From: Thermincola carboxydiphila
GTDB taxonomy: Bacteria; Bacillota; Thermincolia; Thermincolales; UBA2595
Direction of reading: 5' to 3'
Assembly: GCA_016841725.1 (NCBI GenBank)
Contig: JAENYP010000019.1
Location: 1 to 52,547 of the forward strand
DNA length: 52,547 nt
The notes beneath the pieces are model-generated. The model had not been told where the DNA came from. It ran no database searches and saw only the letters and a program-made list of their open reading frames with translations. The position numbers and the translations under genes were made by a program. Position 1 is the stretch's first letter. Each line of letters opens with the position of its first letter. Below are positions 25,126-33,196 of the stretch, piece after piece.

Positions 25126-25428
25126 TTGTTTGCTTTATTCATCCATTTGGTCTGGCTAGGATTTCTTGGTGTAATATTCGCTTTTGCAGTTCCTATAATC
25201 ATGAGTAAAGGTTTAATAATTAAAGGTGTATCCTACAGTTTAATTTGCAGTTTCCTGATTTATGCCTACAGTTTTCGAGGATCAAATCAACGAATTGGAG
25301 AAAGAAATGAATACTTATGGAATCGGGCTTCCCCGGAGACCGTTGATCTGCTAAATACCTGGATAAAATATGGGAACGCCAAGGGATGGCTGAGGCCAAC
25401 TCCAAGATATAAAACTACTACATCATGA
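25126..25428 (+). CDS. Small membrane protein with conserved-looking tail
   Basis: The 100-aa product has two hydrophobic segments (about residues 3-25 and 34-48) followed by a polar tail with NEYLWNRASPETVDLLNTWI. The TTG start at 25126 lacks a strong ribosome binding site; AGGTCAG is the nearest purine-rich stretch. The frame is open back to 25105, so the start is uncertain. It may be the third gene of the run starting at 24090. The family is unknown. Confidence 0.45.
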   Translation: MFALFIHLVWLGFLGVIFAFAVPIIMSKGLIIKGVSYSLICSFLIYAYSFRGSNQRIGERNEYLWNRASPETVDLLNTWIKYGNAKGWLRPTPRYKTTTS

Positions 25429-25443
25429 TTGCAAATTAGTTTA

Positions 25444-25947
25444 TTACAAGATCATTGTAATGTTCATATTATTATTCGGTTCCAATGTTGACCTAATGAA
25501 ATACATATTTAGAAACTGTTTCTGCAAAACGTAGATAAATGCGACTATAAAGTAGTAAAAACATAAACAAGCCGGCAAAGAATAAATACCTCCGCCCACT
25601 ATCTTGTTTTTTTTAATTCTCCATAAAGACCCGGAACGTGCCCACGGTATAATAACACTCACATTAGCCTCAAGAACTCCAAAATCTACAACGTAAAGAT
25701 TCTTACCTGTAGGGTCAAATTTAGCGTCCACCGGTCTGGCCGGACCTGTTCCTCCGGGGCCTGGTCTGTTAATAACCAGGAAATCCCGAGTTTGCTGTGT
25801 CTGTAAGTTAACCCGTACAACCTTAAACCCTGGCATTCCGGGCGGGCGCCCGGTTACGGGAGCGCCGGTACCTAATTGTGCGACAAAAATCTCATTGGGG
25901 AAACCAAAGATTGCTTTATCATAGCATGCCTCCTTACCGGAAATCAC
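25444..25947 (-). pseudogene. Truncated sorbosone dehydrogenase-like beta-propeller remnant
   Basis: The first 120 codons resemble the C-terminal blade of glucose/sorbosone dehydrogenase-type propellers: NEIFVAQLGTGAPVTGRPPG, VRVNLQTQQTRDFLV, RPVDAKFDPTGKNLYVVDFG and SGSLWRIKKN. The family is normally over 350 residues, so the N-terminal three quarters are missing. The frame then runs on about 55 codons past the usual end into unrelated hydrophobic sequence. It is interpreted as a 5'-deleted remnant. Confidence 0.7.
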
Positions 25948-26104
25948 ATTTATGCTACATTAGATATTATGTCAATAAAAATAAAAAGGTTCCGCGCTTA
26001 AATCTTGCATACGCCATTCATCTGACAGCAAAAAGTCATAAGATGGCAGCGAAGGCGCTTCCCGTTGGGTTTAAATGGTTAGTTTGTTTTTAGAGCAGTT
26101 CTAA

Positions 26105-26123
26105 AAACCCACCAGGTGGGTTT
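26105..26123 (-). terminator. Terminator after yitT
   Basis: AAACCCAC and GTGGGTTT pair around CAG, followed on the minus strand by T residues. It lies 8 bases beyond the yitT stop. Confidence 0.75.
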
Positions 26124-26130
26124 CACAAAT

Positions 26131-26991
26131 TTAGTGAATCGCTCTCTTTTTAAACCTGCCACCCATAACTTCGTGAACATCACTAAAGGTCACAAAAGCA
26201 TTTGGGTCAATTTCCTCAATAATAGATTTTAACTTGGCAATCTCCAGCCTGGTTACCACACAGTACAATACACCCTTAAATATCCCTGTGTAAGCGCCTT
26301 TTCCCTGAAGGATGGTAACTCCACGGCCCAATCTTGCCATAAGTACTTCGGCTATTTCTTCGGGCTGGTCAGATACAATTATAACAGATTTTGATTCCTC
26401 CAGACCTTCCACAGTCACATCAATGACCTTAAAAGCAATGAAATACGCTATAAGTGAATACATTGCTTTATCCCAACCGAAGACTAAACCGGCGCTCGAT
26501 AAGATAAAGAGGTTAAAGAACATAACAATTTCACCGATGGAAAACCCTGTTCTCTTGTCCAGGATAATGGCTACAATTTCCGTACCGTCAAGGGATCCTC
26601 CATAACGGATGATTAGTCCGACACCGATACCTAAAGTAATCCCTCCGAAAACAGATGCCAGTAAAACATCTTTTGTTAAGCCGGGGATAGGGTGAAGAAC
26701 AGTTACACCTATTGATAATGCCGTAACTGCAAATAAGGTTGACCATACAAAAGTTTTCCCTATCTGTTTGTATCCTATTGCCAAAAACGGCAGATTCAAG
26801 ACAAAAATGAATATACCTAACGGAAGTTTGGTGAGATGGCTGGAGATAATTGATATACCTACCACTCCACCGTCAATTATATTATTTGGGACAAGGAATA
26901 TCTCTAATCCTATAGAAGCAAATACTGCACCGAGGAGCAGAAAAATGTACCTTTTGATCGTTCTCAGGACTATTTTGCTTTTAGTAGGCAT
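26131..26991 (-). CDS. YitT family membrane protein
   Basis: The 286-aa protein has five to six transmembrane helices (residues about 12-175) with the family motifs VPNNIIDGGVVGISII and GGSLDGTEIVAIILDKRTGFSIGEI, and a C-terminal cytoplasmic DUF2179 domain (about 200-280, LGRGVTILQGKGAYTG and FVTFSDVHEVMGGRFKK). The DUF2179 domain may bind a small ligand; transport function is proposed but unproven. Several paralogues per genome are usual in Firmicutes. It is a single gene with its own terminator; the ATG follows GAGG. Confidence 0.9.
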   Translation of the reverse strand: MPTKSKIVLRTIKRYIFLLLGAVFASIGLEIFLVPNNIIDGGVVGISIISSHLTKLPLGIFIFVLNLPFLAIGYKQIGKTFVWSTLFAVTALSIGVTVLHPIPGLTKDVLLASVFGGITLGIGVGLIIRYGGSLDGTEIVAIILDKRTGFSIGEIVMFFNLFILSSAGLVFGWDKAMYSLIAYFIAFKVIDVTVEGLEESKSVIIVSDQPEEIAEVLMARLGRGVTILQGKGAYTGIFKGVLYCVVTRLEIAKLKSIIEEIDPNAFVTFSDVHEVMGGRFKKRAIH

Positions 26992-27066
26992 TTATACCTC
27001 CTCTATATGCTTTTACCTTTATTATATAATAAATTACAGCATTTATCCAGGCACCACTTGGCAAAA

Positions 27067-27525
27067 CTACTCAACAACCAGCTGCAGTATACCGGTTACA
27101 TGATCACAAATTTCAGCCAACCTATTTTTAAGGACGGGGCTTAAGTCAAAGTGATAACAAATGTCAAAAGGTTCAATTCCAATCAAAAAACCCTTTATTT
27201 CCATTCCAAAGTTGGATATACAGTCTAATAAGGTTTGGTTATGTAGGGAAATCCCTCCTCTTGAACCTGTAAATTCATCGATCTCCAAGACCAAAATATC
27301 TCCGGGCTGTTTTCCGCTTATAACAGCATCAATTATTACTATGATAATATCTTTGTCAGATGCTTCTCTGATTACCGAAAGGCAAAAATCAATGTCTGTT
27401 TCTCCGACCATAAACTCAAAGTCTGCCATGTTATTTTGTCTGCTTAGCTGTTCAACCACATATATCCCGATTCCATCATCTTTCATCAGGCGGTTTCCGA
27501 TGCCAAGCACAAGTATTTTTTTCAT
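27067..27525 (-). CDS. Hydrogenase maturation protease (HyaD/HybD family)
   Basis: The 152-aa endopeptidase removes the C-terminal peptide of a [NiFe] hydrogenase large subunit after nickel insertion. It starts KKILVLGIGNRLMKDDGIGI, the family's GxGNxLxxDDGxG motif with the nickel-sensing Asp, and continues with IVIIDAVISGKQPGDI. Its ATG at 27525 overlaps the TAA of the large-subunit gene (TAATG), so the two are coupled. It very likely processes that subunit. It is the last gene of the operon. Confidence 0.92.
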   Translation of the reverse strand: MKKILVLGIGNRLMKDDGIGIYVVEQLSRQNNMADFEFMVGETDIDFCLSVIREASDKDIIIVIIDAVISGKQPGDILVLEIDEFTGSRGGISLHNQTLLDCISNFGMEIKGFLIGIEPFDICYHFDLSPVLKNRLAEICDHVTGILQLVVE

Positions 27526-28931
27526 TACAGCACCTGAAAAGTTCTTTTTTCCTGCCCGGGATAATAAACATGAGTGGCACAGGATATACACGGATCAAAG
27601 GAACGGACAATCCGTCCGATTTCCACAGAGTTACTGATATCTTTTATTGATGTGCCAATTAACGCCTGTTCTGTTACTCCCCTGAACCTCTTGTCACGGG
27701 TTGAAAAATTCCAGGCTGTTGGTGTGATAATTTGATAAAAAGAAAGGACCCTATTGTCTATTTTCAGCCAGTGGCCTAAGGCACCCCTTACGGTATCAAT
27801 CAGGCCTCGTCCCACTGCATTTTCGGGTATGCGGTATTCCTGCTGTACTGATACGTTGGGAACAATATTGGACAGTAAAACCCCCATTATTTCTGTTATC
27901 TTTTTAGCCTCCAGTACCCTGGCAATAGTTCTGTCCAAGGCTGATATCCCCCTTCTATACTCGCCGCTTAACCACATCCTGGCCAGCGGGCCGGTTTCAA
28001 AAGGAATTCCTTTGTACCTGGGCGCCTTAACCCATGAATATGCTTTAGCTTTATTCTGGTTATCTTCAGGTACTGTTTCCAGAGGTTGGTAGGTAACAGG
28101 GCCGGTATCATACCACGAGTAATCAATGTTTTCCGTGATATTATGTTCAACCAATTTTTCAGTCTTGCCTTTAAAATAAACAGACGGTTCTAAATAGAGG
28201 GTTCCCAGGTGTTCATACCCAGCAAAACATCCATAACTCAAAAAGCTACCATAACCACTGCCCAGGTTAAAGTAATCCGGGTAATATTCAGAGATGGAAT
28301 AAACATCAGGAATCATACTGTTCTCAATAAATTTTTTTATTTTACACAAAATTGATTTTATCTTAATGATTTTGTCAGTGGTCGGCTGAGTAGTTATGCC
28401 TCCTATAAAAACACCGTGATTATGTGGGGCTTTTCCGCCTAAAACTGCCAGCATTTCGTGGGCTTCCCTGCTGTATTCAATGGAAGCGAAATAGTTTTGG
28501 GCTATCTGTTCATTTAATTTTTTCGGAAGACGGTAATCTCCGCGGTCGGTACAATATACGGTGGAAACATGAGGTATCTTTACAAAATCAGGGACGGTGT
28601 ACTGGTAAAAATGTCTGATGTGATTTTGGAGAAATTCACAGCAGTGCAGTATATCCCTTAAATATCTACCCTGTTCGGACGGCCTTATCTTTAAAGCGTC
28701 TTCTAAGGCAAGGGTTGAGGCCATGGAATGAGCAGTTGAACAGATACCGCATATTCTTTGGGTGAAATAGACGGCATCAAAGGGCGCCCTGCCGACCAAC
28801 ATTTTTTCAAAGCCCCTGAACAAGAAACCCTTTGTTTTTGCTTCCGAAACATGCCCGTTTTCTACAGTTACGTCAATTTCAGCAAAACCGCTGATTCTGG
28901 TTAATGGGTTTATAATTACTTTTTCCGACAT
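27525..28931 (-). CDS. [NiFe] hydrogenase large subunit
   Basis: The 468-aa catalytic subunit has the N-terminal L1 motif RICGICSTAH and the C-terminal L2 motif DPCISCATH, giving the four cysteines of the Ni-Fe site. Fourteen residues (VYYPGQEKRTFQVL) follow the L2 histidine, the usual peptide removed by the protease encoded next. The protein is shorter than periplasmic group 1 enzymes (about 560-600). It oxidises or evolves H2 with the small subunit. The exact group needs a tree; the Tat-less small subunit indicates a cytoplasmic enzyme. Confidence 0.95.
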   Translation of the reverse strand: MSEKVIINPLTRISGFAEIDVTVENGHVSEAKTKGFLFRGFEKMLVGRAPFDAVYFTQRICGICSTAHSMASTLALEDALKIRPSEQGRYLRDILHCCEFLQNHIRHFYQYTVPDFVKIPHVSTVYCTDRGDYRLPKKLNEQIAQNYFASIEYSREAHEMLAVLGGKAPHNHGVFIGGITTQPTTDKIIKIKSILCKIKKFIENSMIPDVYSISEYYPDYFNLGSGYGSFLSYGCFAGYEHLGTLYLEPSVYFKGKTEKLVEHNITENIDYSWYDTGPVTYQPLETVPEDNQNKAKAYSWVKAPRYKGIPFETGPLARMWLSGEYRRGISALDRTIARVLEAKKITEIMGVLLSNIVPNVSVQQEYRIPENAVGRGLIDTVRGALGHWLKIDNRVLSFYQIITPTAWNFSTRDKRFRGVTEQALIGTSIKDISNSVEIGRIVRSFDPCISCATHVYYPGQEKRTFQVL

Positions 28932-28948
28932 CTACAAACCTCTTTCTT

Positions 28949-28992
28949 TCAGGTAATATCATAGTTTATATCAGGTAATGTCATAGCTTATA
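28949..28992. repeat. 22-bp tandem duplication at the small-subunit stop
   Basis: TCAGGTAATRTCATAGYTTATA occurs twice in tandem (28949-28970 and 28971-28992) with two differences. The second copy begins exactly at the stop codon of the small-subunit gene, so the intergenic space before the large subunit is a duplicated gene end. Confidence 0.9.
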
Positions 28993-29768
28993 AATGGTGC
29001 CATTTTATCAGGGAAACCGAATTGAGCACAGCCTATGCATGGTGTATCGTCTTCAACCGGCCAGTTCACATAACCGTTCCACTGCCTGACAGGACAATCA
29101 ATCCTGGTGACCGGACCACGGCATCCCATTTTAAACATACAGGTTTTATCCCCCAGTTTATTTGCAAAGACGCCCCTGTCGAAAAAGGATCTTCTTGGAC
29201 ACAGGTCATGCAGCAAATTTCCGTAGAATATTACGGGCCTATCCAAATCATCAAGAACAGGCTCGCCATATAACAATATGTGGGCCAGAGTACCCAGAAA
29301 CCAGTCGGGATGGCAGGGACAGCCCGGCAGTTTGATTACTTTTCTTTTTAAGACAGACTGTACACTGACACATTCGGAAGGATTTGGGCCGGCAGCAGAA
29401 ACTCCGCCATGGGTGGCACATGCCCCAACTGCAATAACATGAGAAGCTTTCTCTCCCAGCCATTTTACGGCTTTTAGTGCAGTTATGGGCTGACCCCTCC
29501 ATTTACCGACTATGTTGTACATGCCGTTGTTTTTTGTTGCCACAGCGCCCTCCACAGCCAGAATAAAATCAGTGTCTATGACCCTTTCCAGTTTTCCAAA
29601 GGCCTCTTCTCCTTCAGATATCATCAGGCTGTTGTTATATACAAGATTAACCATGCTTTTTACCAGATATGGATAATCTGGATTGGACCCATTCAACAAT
29701 GAAATGATGTTTCCTGAACAACCGGTTGCTTCAAGCCAGACAAGGTTTTTGAGTTTTTTTTCTTTCAT
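28971..29768 (-). CDS. [NiFe] hydrogenase small subunit, no Tat signal
   Basis: The 265-aa electron-transfer subunit binds three Fe-S clusters. Visible ligands are EATGCSGN, GACATHGG, PGCPCHPDWF (proximal and nearby), DLCPRRSFFDRG, MGCRGP, IDCPVRQWN and TPCIGCAQFGFPD (medial and distal). It lacks the twin-arginine signal peptide and the C-terminal membrane helix of periplasmic uptake enzymes, so it should stay in the cytoplasm. Its ATG at 29768 overlaps the TGA of the cytochrome b5-like gene (ATGA), so these two are translationally coupled. Confidence 0.93.
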   Translation of the reverse strand: MKEKKLKNLVWLEATGCSGNIISLLNGSNPDYPYLVKSMVNLVYNNSLMISEGEEAFGKLERVIDTDFILAVEGAVATKNNGMYNIVGKWRGQPITALKAVKWLGEKASHVIAVGACATHGGVSAAGPNPSECVSVQSVLKRKVIKLPGCPCHPDWFLGTLAHILLYGEPVLDDLDRPVIFYGNLLHDLCPRRSFFDRGVFANKLGDKTCMFKMGCRGPVTRIDCPVRQWNGYVNWPVEDDTPCIGCAQFGFPDKMAPFISYDIT

Positions 29769-30208
29769 TTTACCAATCGCCCCACAACCGGCAGTGTATT
29801 CAATATCTGCTGCTGTCCCTGGTGGCAGCCGGCAAACTCCTGAGTCAGGTCTCTTCCTGTATTTAAGCCAAAATGTGTTGCTGCCGCCCATGCTGCTGAA
29901 TTGGTTACATTATATACAATACCATTAACGGCAATATATGCCGCCTGACCATTCCTGCCGTTATACCGGGTTAATTCATCCTGAGTAAAGGTTCTCTGGG
30001 GCAGCTCACCAGGTTGACTGCTACCAGGTTTTGTCTGACATGATTGCAGGTTGTTTAAAAAACGGATAAAAGAAATATTCTGCCGCAGCAAGTTGAGGAC
30101 CATGTTTCTTGTATATGGGCATGGTGTGACGTATAAACAATCAATGTAATTGTTCATTTCCCTTAGCACATTATTGGTTTTAATGCGTACCAACCGGTCA
30201 TTATACAT
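29765..30208 (-). CDS. Cytochrome b5-like heme-binding domain protein
   Basis: The 147-aa protein opens the hydrogenase operon. Its C-terminal 75 residues match the bacterial cytochrome b5-like heme/steroid-binding fold: TQDELTRYNGRNGQAAYIAV, GIVYNVTNSAAW, THFGLNTGRDLTQEF, CHQGQQQIL, VVGRLVK. Two histidines (in ATHFG and GCHQG) sit where the axial heme ligands are expected. The N-terminal half is helical with three cysteines and no signal peptide. The ATG at 30208 follows AAAGGAG. The 4-base overlap with the hydrogenase small subunit suggests a partner role in electron transfer (inference). Confidence 0.8.
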   Translation of the reverse strand: MYNDRLVRIKTNNVLREMNNYIDCLYVTPCPYTRNMVLNLLRQNISFIRFLNNLQSCQTKPGSSQPGELPQRTFTQDELTRYNGRNGQAAYIAVNGIVYNVTNSAAWAAATHFGLNTGRDLTQEFAGCHQGQQQILNTLPVVGRLVK

Positions 30209-30287
30209 ATTCCGCTTCTCCTTTGCTTCAAAATGCTATTTCATTCTATTCAGAAGATAGATTATTTGATTATCTATAAATAACGTA

Positions 30288-30316
30288 TTGACTAACATAA
30301 CGCGCTACTGTATATT
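30288..30316 (+). promoter_or_regulatory. Sigma-A promoter of merR-like gene
   Basis: TTGACT (30288-30293), a 17-base spacer and TATATT (30311-30316), in the divergent region between the hydrogenase operon and the MerR-like gene. Confidence 0.7.
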
Positions 30317-30372
30317 CATACTAAGCAGGATTACTTGTCATTATCCATAAAGGGGTTGGTTTATTTGGGGAC

Positions 30373-30795
30373 GATGTAAAATTCCTCCGGATCGGTGAAC
30401 TGGCCCGGTTAGCCGGCGTAAGTTCCCGTACCATTGATTATTACACACAAATGGGCATTATTAATGAAGCAGCCAGATCTCCCGGCAAACATCGGCTGTA
30501 TTCTGAAGAAGCGCTGAAAACCATAAGAATCATCAAAGAATTACAAAAGCAGCACTATTCCCTGCATGAAATCTGTGAAATATTTAAAGAAAATAAAAAC
30601 AGCGATTTATTTGAAAAAACCGCAAATATCAGGCAGTATTTGGACAGTTTACAAAAAGAAGTAGCCGGACTTTATCCTGCTATCCGTCTCTGCGGGTCAG
30701 ATGAAAAGGTCAAGCTGGTCTCTGCTGATATAATAAATAAAAGCGTTCTGGTTCTGCAAGCATTGATGATTATGTTCAATAAACCTCTGGATTAA
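30373..30795 (+). CDS. MerR-family transcriptional regulator, start unclear
   Basis: The frame encodes a MerR helix-turn-helix (FLRIGELARLAGVSSRTIDY, then YTQMGIINEA and HRLYSEEALKTIRIIKELQ) followed by a coiled-coil dimerisation helix and a short C-terminus. Starting at the first ATG (30451) would delete the recognition helix, so the true start is upstream, yet no ATG, GTG or TTG lies in frame between the promoter and the domain. ATT at 30340 or another near-cognate codon, or a frameshift near the out-of-frame ATG at 30374, are the options. It probably regulates the divergent hydrogenase operon. Confidence 0.75.
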   Translation, partial: DVKFLRIGELARLAGVSSRTIDYYTQMGIINEAARSPGKHRLYSEEALKTIRIIKELQKQHYSLHEICEIFKENKNSDLFEKTANIRQYLDSLQKEVAGLYPAIRLCGSDEKVKLVSADIINKSVLVLQALMIMFNKPLD

Positions 30796-30835
30796 TTAGT
30801 GAGTTTTAAAAAATATATAAAGGAGATGTTTTTCC

Positions 30836-32173
30836 ATCGAAAGTTTTATCTGGAGTTTGTTTAAAATATTTGTGGCGTTATTCTTGGTAGTTTTAAACGG
30901 ATTCTTTGTTGCTGCAGAGTTTTCTTTGGTTAAAGTCAGAAAGACCCGCCTGGCAGAACTCGAGGAAAATGGTTCTAAGAAAGCCGCTGTCGCCCTTGAA
31001 GTTACTTCCAAGCTGGATGCTTATCTTTCTGCCTGCCAGTTGGGAATCACCCTCGCCTCCCTTGGACTGGGGTGGCTGGGTGAACCGGCCATTGCCTCAT
31101 TGCTCGAACCCTTGTTTTCCGGTATAGTTGGCTGGTCACCTGTTTATACACATACTGTTGCTTTGATTTTTGCCTTTTTAATGATTACATTCCTCCATAT
31201 TGTCCTGGGTGAACTGGTGCCAAAATCACTGGCAATACAGAGTGCGGAAAAAACTGCTCTGGCAACTGCCGGTTTACTGAAGATGTTTTACCGCATTTTT
31301 TATCCGGCTATTTTTGTTCTTAACGGCTTGGCCAATGCAATACTGCGGTTATTAGGAATGGTGCCGGCAAACGAAGCTGACCTTGCCCACACAGAAGAAG
31401 AACTGCGCATGCTGGTAGATGCCAGTGAGCGCCATGGATTCCTGGACAAAATGGAAAGCACTCTCCTGGATAATGTCTTTGAATTTTCCGACCGGATAGC
31501 CGGCGAAGTCATGGTTCCAAGACAGGACATGGTTTGCCTTTATATTCAGGATACAATTGATGAGGCATTGGATGTGATCAAAGAATACGGGCATACCAGA
31601 TATCCGCTGTGTGATGATGATAAGGATAATGTCATCGGTATGATTCATGTCAGGGATATGATCTCAATCAGAGACAATCCGGTAAAGGATATTTCCCAAA
31701 TAAAGCGTGATATTCTTATCGTTCCTGAAGGAGTTCCGATTTCCCACCTGGTTCAAAAGATGCGCAGCCAGCGGACTCATATGGCTGTGGTTGCGGACGA
31801 GTTCGGTGGTACTGCAGGCCTGGTAACAATTGAAGACCTGTTGGAGGAACTGGTTGGGGAAATATATGATGAATTTGACCGGGAACAGCCTCATGTAAAA
31901 AAAGTTAATGAAACTGATTATGAGGTCAATGGACGCGTACTGCTGGAGGATATCTCTGAAATGCTCGATATTGATATTGATGAGGAAGGCATAACAACCA
32001 TTGGGGGGTATATTTTTACCCAGATAAGCCGGAAACCCAGGAATGGTGACGAGGTGTCATTTGACGGCTATGTTTTTCAGGCCGCAGAGGTAGTGGGATC
32101 AAGAATATTAAAAGTAAAGATAATTAAAAAACCAAAAACTGCTGCACCGGCAGAATTTAAGGAGGGTCTCTGA
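30836..32173 (+). CDS. CNNM/CorC-type transporter with CBS domains
   Basis: The protein of about 445 residues has an N-terminal DUF21/CNNM membrane domain (LNGFFVAAEFSLVKVRKTRL, four helices to about residue 140), a CBS pair (MVPRQDMVCLYIQD to FGGTAGLVTIEDLLEELVGEI) and a CorC_HlyC C-terminal domain. Family members are implicated in Mg2+/Co2+ efflux. The strong site AAAGGAG (30819-30825) points to ATC at 30836 as the start, giving the expected leader IESFIWSLF; the first standard in-frame start, TTG at 30857, is 7 codons later and lacks a spaced site. The stop overlaps the start of htpX. Confidence 0.85.
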   Translation: MESFIWSLFKIFVALFLVVLNGFFVAAEFSLVKVRKTRLAELEENGSKKAAVALEVTSKLDAYLSACQLGITLASLGLGWLGEPAIASLLEPLFSGIVGWSPVYTHTVALIFAFLMITFLHIVLGELVPKSLAIQSAEKTALATAGLLKMFYRIFYPAIFVLNGLANAILRLLGMVPANEADLAHTEEELRMLVDASERHGFLDKMESTLLDNVFEFSDRIAGEVMVPRQDMVCLYIQDTIDEALDVIKEYGHTRYPLCDDDKDNVIGMIHVRDMISIRDNPVKDISQIKRDILIVPEGVPISHLVQKMRSQRTHMAVVADEFGGTAGLVTIEDLLEELVGEIYDEFDREQPHVKKVNETDYEVNGRVLLEDISEMLDIDIDEEGITTIGGYIFTQISRKPRNGDEVSFDGYVFQAAEVVGSRILKVKIIKKPKTAAPAEFKEGL

Positions 32174-33021
32174 TGAGCGGATTGGGAAATCAGCTGAAAA
32201 CCGTAATGTTGATGGGGCTTTTGACTGCATTTGTTATTCTGGCAGGCGGCGCTTTGGGCGGAAAAAGCGGCTTGATTATTGCATTAGGGCTGGCGCTGGT
32301 GATGAATGGGGCCAGTTACTGGTATAGTGATAAAATAGTCATCAAAATGACGAAATCAAAGCCATTGGACAGAAAGGATAATCCCAAACTCTATGAAATG
32401 GTGGAGTCCCTGGCTTACAATGCCAATATCCCTACACCCAGAATATATTTAACCCCTTCTTCGCAGCCCAACGCCTTTGCCACCGGCCGTAACCCGGCTC
32501 ATGGGGTAATAGCTGTTACCCATGGTCTTCTCCAATTATTGACTGCTGAAGAACTAAAAGGGGTAATTGCCCACGAACTCGCCCATATTAAAAACCGTGA
32601 CATTCTGGTTGGAACAGTAGCTGCTGTGATGGCAGGTATCATTACTACCTTGGCTAACCTGGCACAGTGGGCTCTGATTTTTGGCGGGTTAAGCGGGGAT
32701 GACGATGGAGAAGGTTCTGCTCTGGCTGCCCTCCCCCTGATAATCCTGGGTCCTCTTGCTGCTCTCCTGGTGCAAATGGCCATCTCCCGTTCCCGTGAAT
32801 ACCTTGCAGACTCAACCGGGGCTGCCATTTCCGGAAACAGTGAAGGTCTGGCTCAGGCCTTATTGAAACTTGAACAGGGTTCCCGCTTAAGGCCTATGCA
32901 GGTAAACCCGGCAGCCAGCCACATGTTTATTGTCAATCCATTATCTGGCCGGCGATTAATGAGCCTTTTCAGTACCCACCCACCTATTGCTGAACGTGTT
33001 AAACGGTTAAGAAACTCTTAA
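32173..33021 (+). CDS. htpX: M48 family zinc metalloprotease HtpX
   Basis: The 282-aa membrane protease has two N-terminal transmembrane helices (about residues 9-50), the zinc motif VIAHELAHIKNRD, two further hydrophobic segments (about 145-200) and the third ligand region SREYLADSTGA. HtpX degrades damaged membrane proteins. Length and layout are standard. ATG overlaps the TGA of the CorC-like gene (TGATG), so the two are translationally coupled. A terminator follows. Confidence 0.95.
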   Translation: MSGLGNQLKTVMLMGLLTAFVILAGGALGGKSGLIIALGLALVMNGASYWYSDKIVIKMTKSKPLDRKDNPKLYEMVESLAYNANIPTPRIYLTPSSQPNAFATGRNPAHGVIAVTHGLLQLLTAEELKGVIAHELAHIKNRDILVGTVAAVMAGIITTLANLAQWALIFGGLSGDDDGEGSALAALPLIILGPLAALLVQMAISRSREYLADSTGAAISGNSEGLAQALLKLEQGSRLRPMQVNPAASHMFIVNPLSGRRLMSLFSTHPPIAERVKRLRNS

Positions 33022-33060
33022 ATTCTTTAACAAAAAAAGAGCGGTTAACTACCGCTTCAT

Positions 33061-33104
33061 GGGAGTGTCTCATAAGTTACATACTTATGGGCGCTCCCTT
33101 TTTT
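33061..33104 (+). terminator. Terminator after htpX
   Basis: GGGAG-x-G and CATAAGT pair with ACTTATG and GC-x-CTCCC around TACAT, followed by TTTTTT. A long stem ending in a clear T run. Confidence 0.85.
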
Positions 33105-33196
33105 AGGTGATGAAATAATAAAATTCCGCCAATTCGCCCAGTCTAAATAAAAGAATACAATTCAGGGAAAGTTAATTTTGGGGACATTGGAAAGGG

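Noticed and set aside
33035-33060. GCGGT-TAACT-ACCGC hairpin just after htpX as a second terminator
   Set aside because: The stem is short and lacks a T run; the adjacent 33061-33104 hairpin is sufficient.
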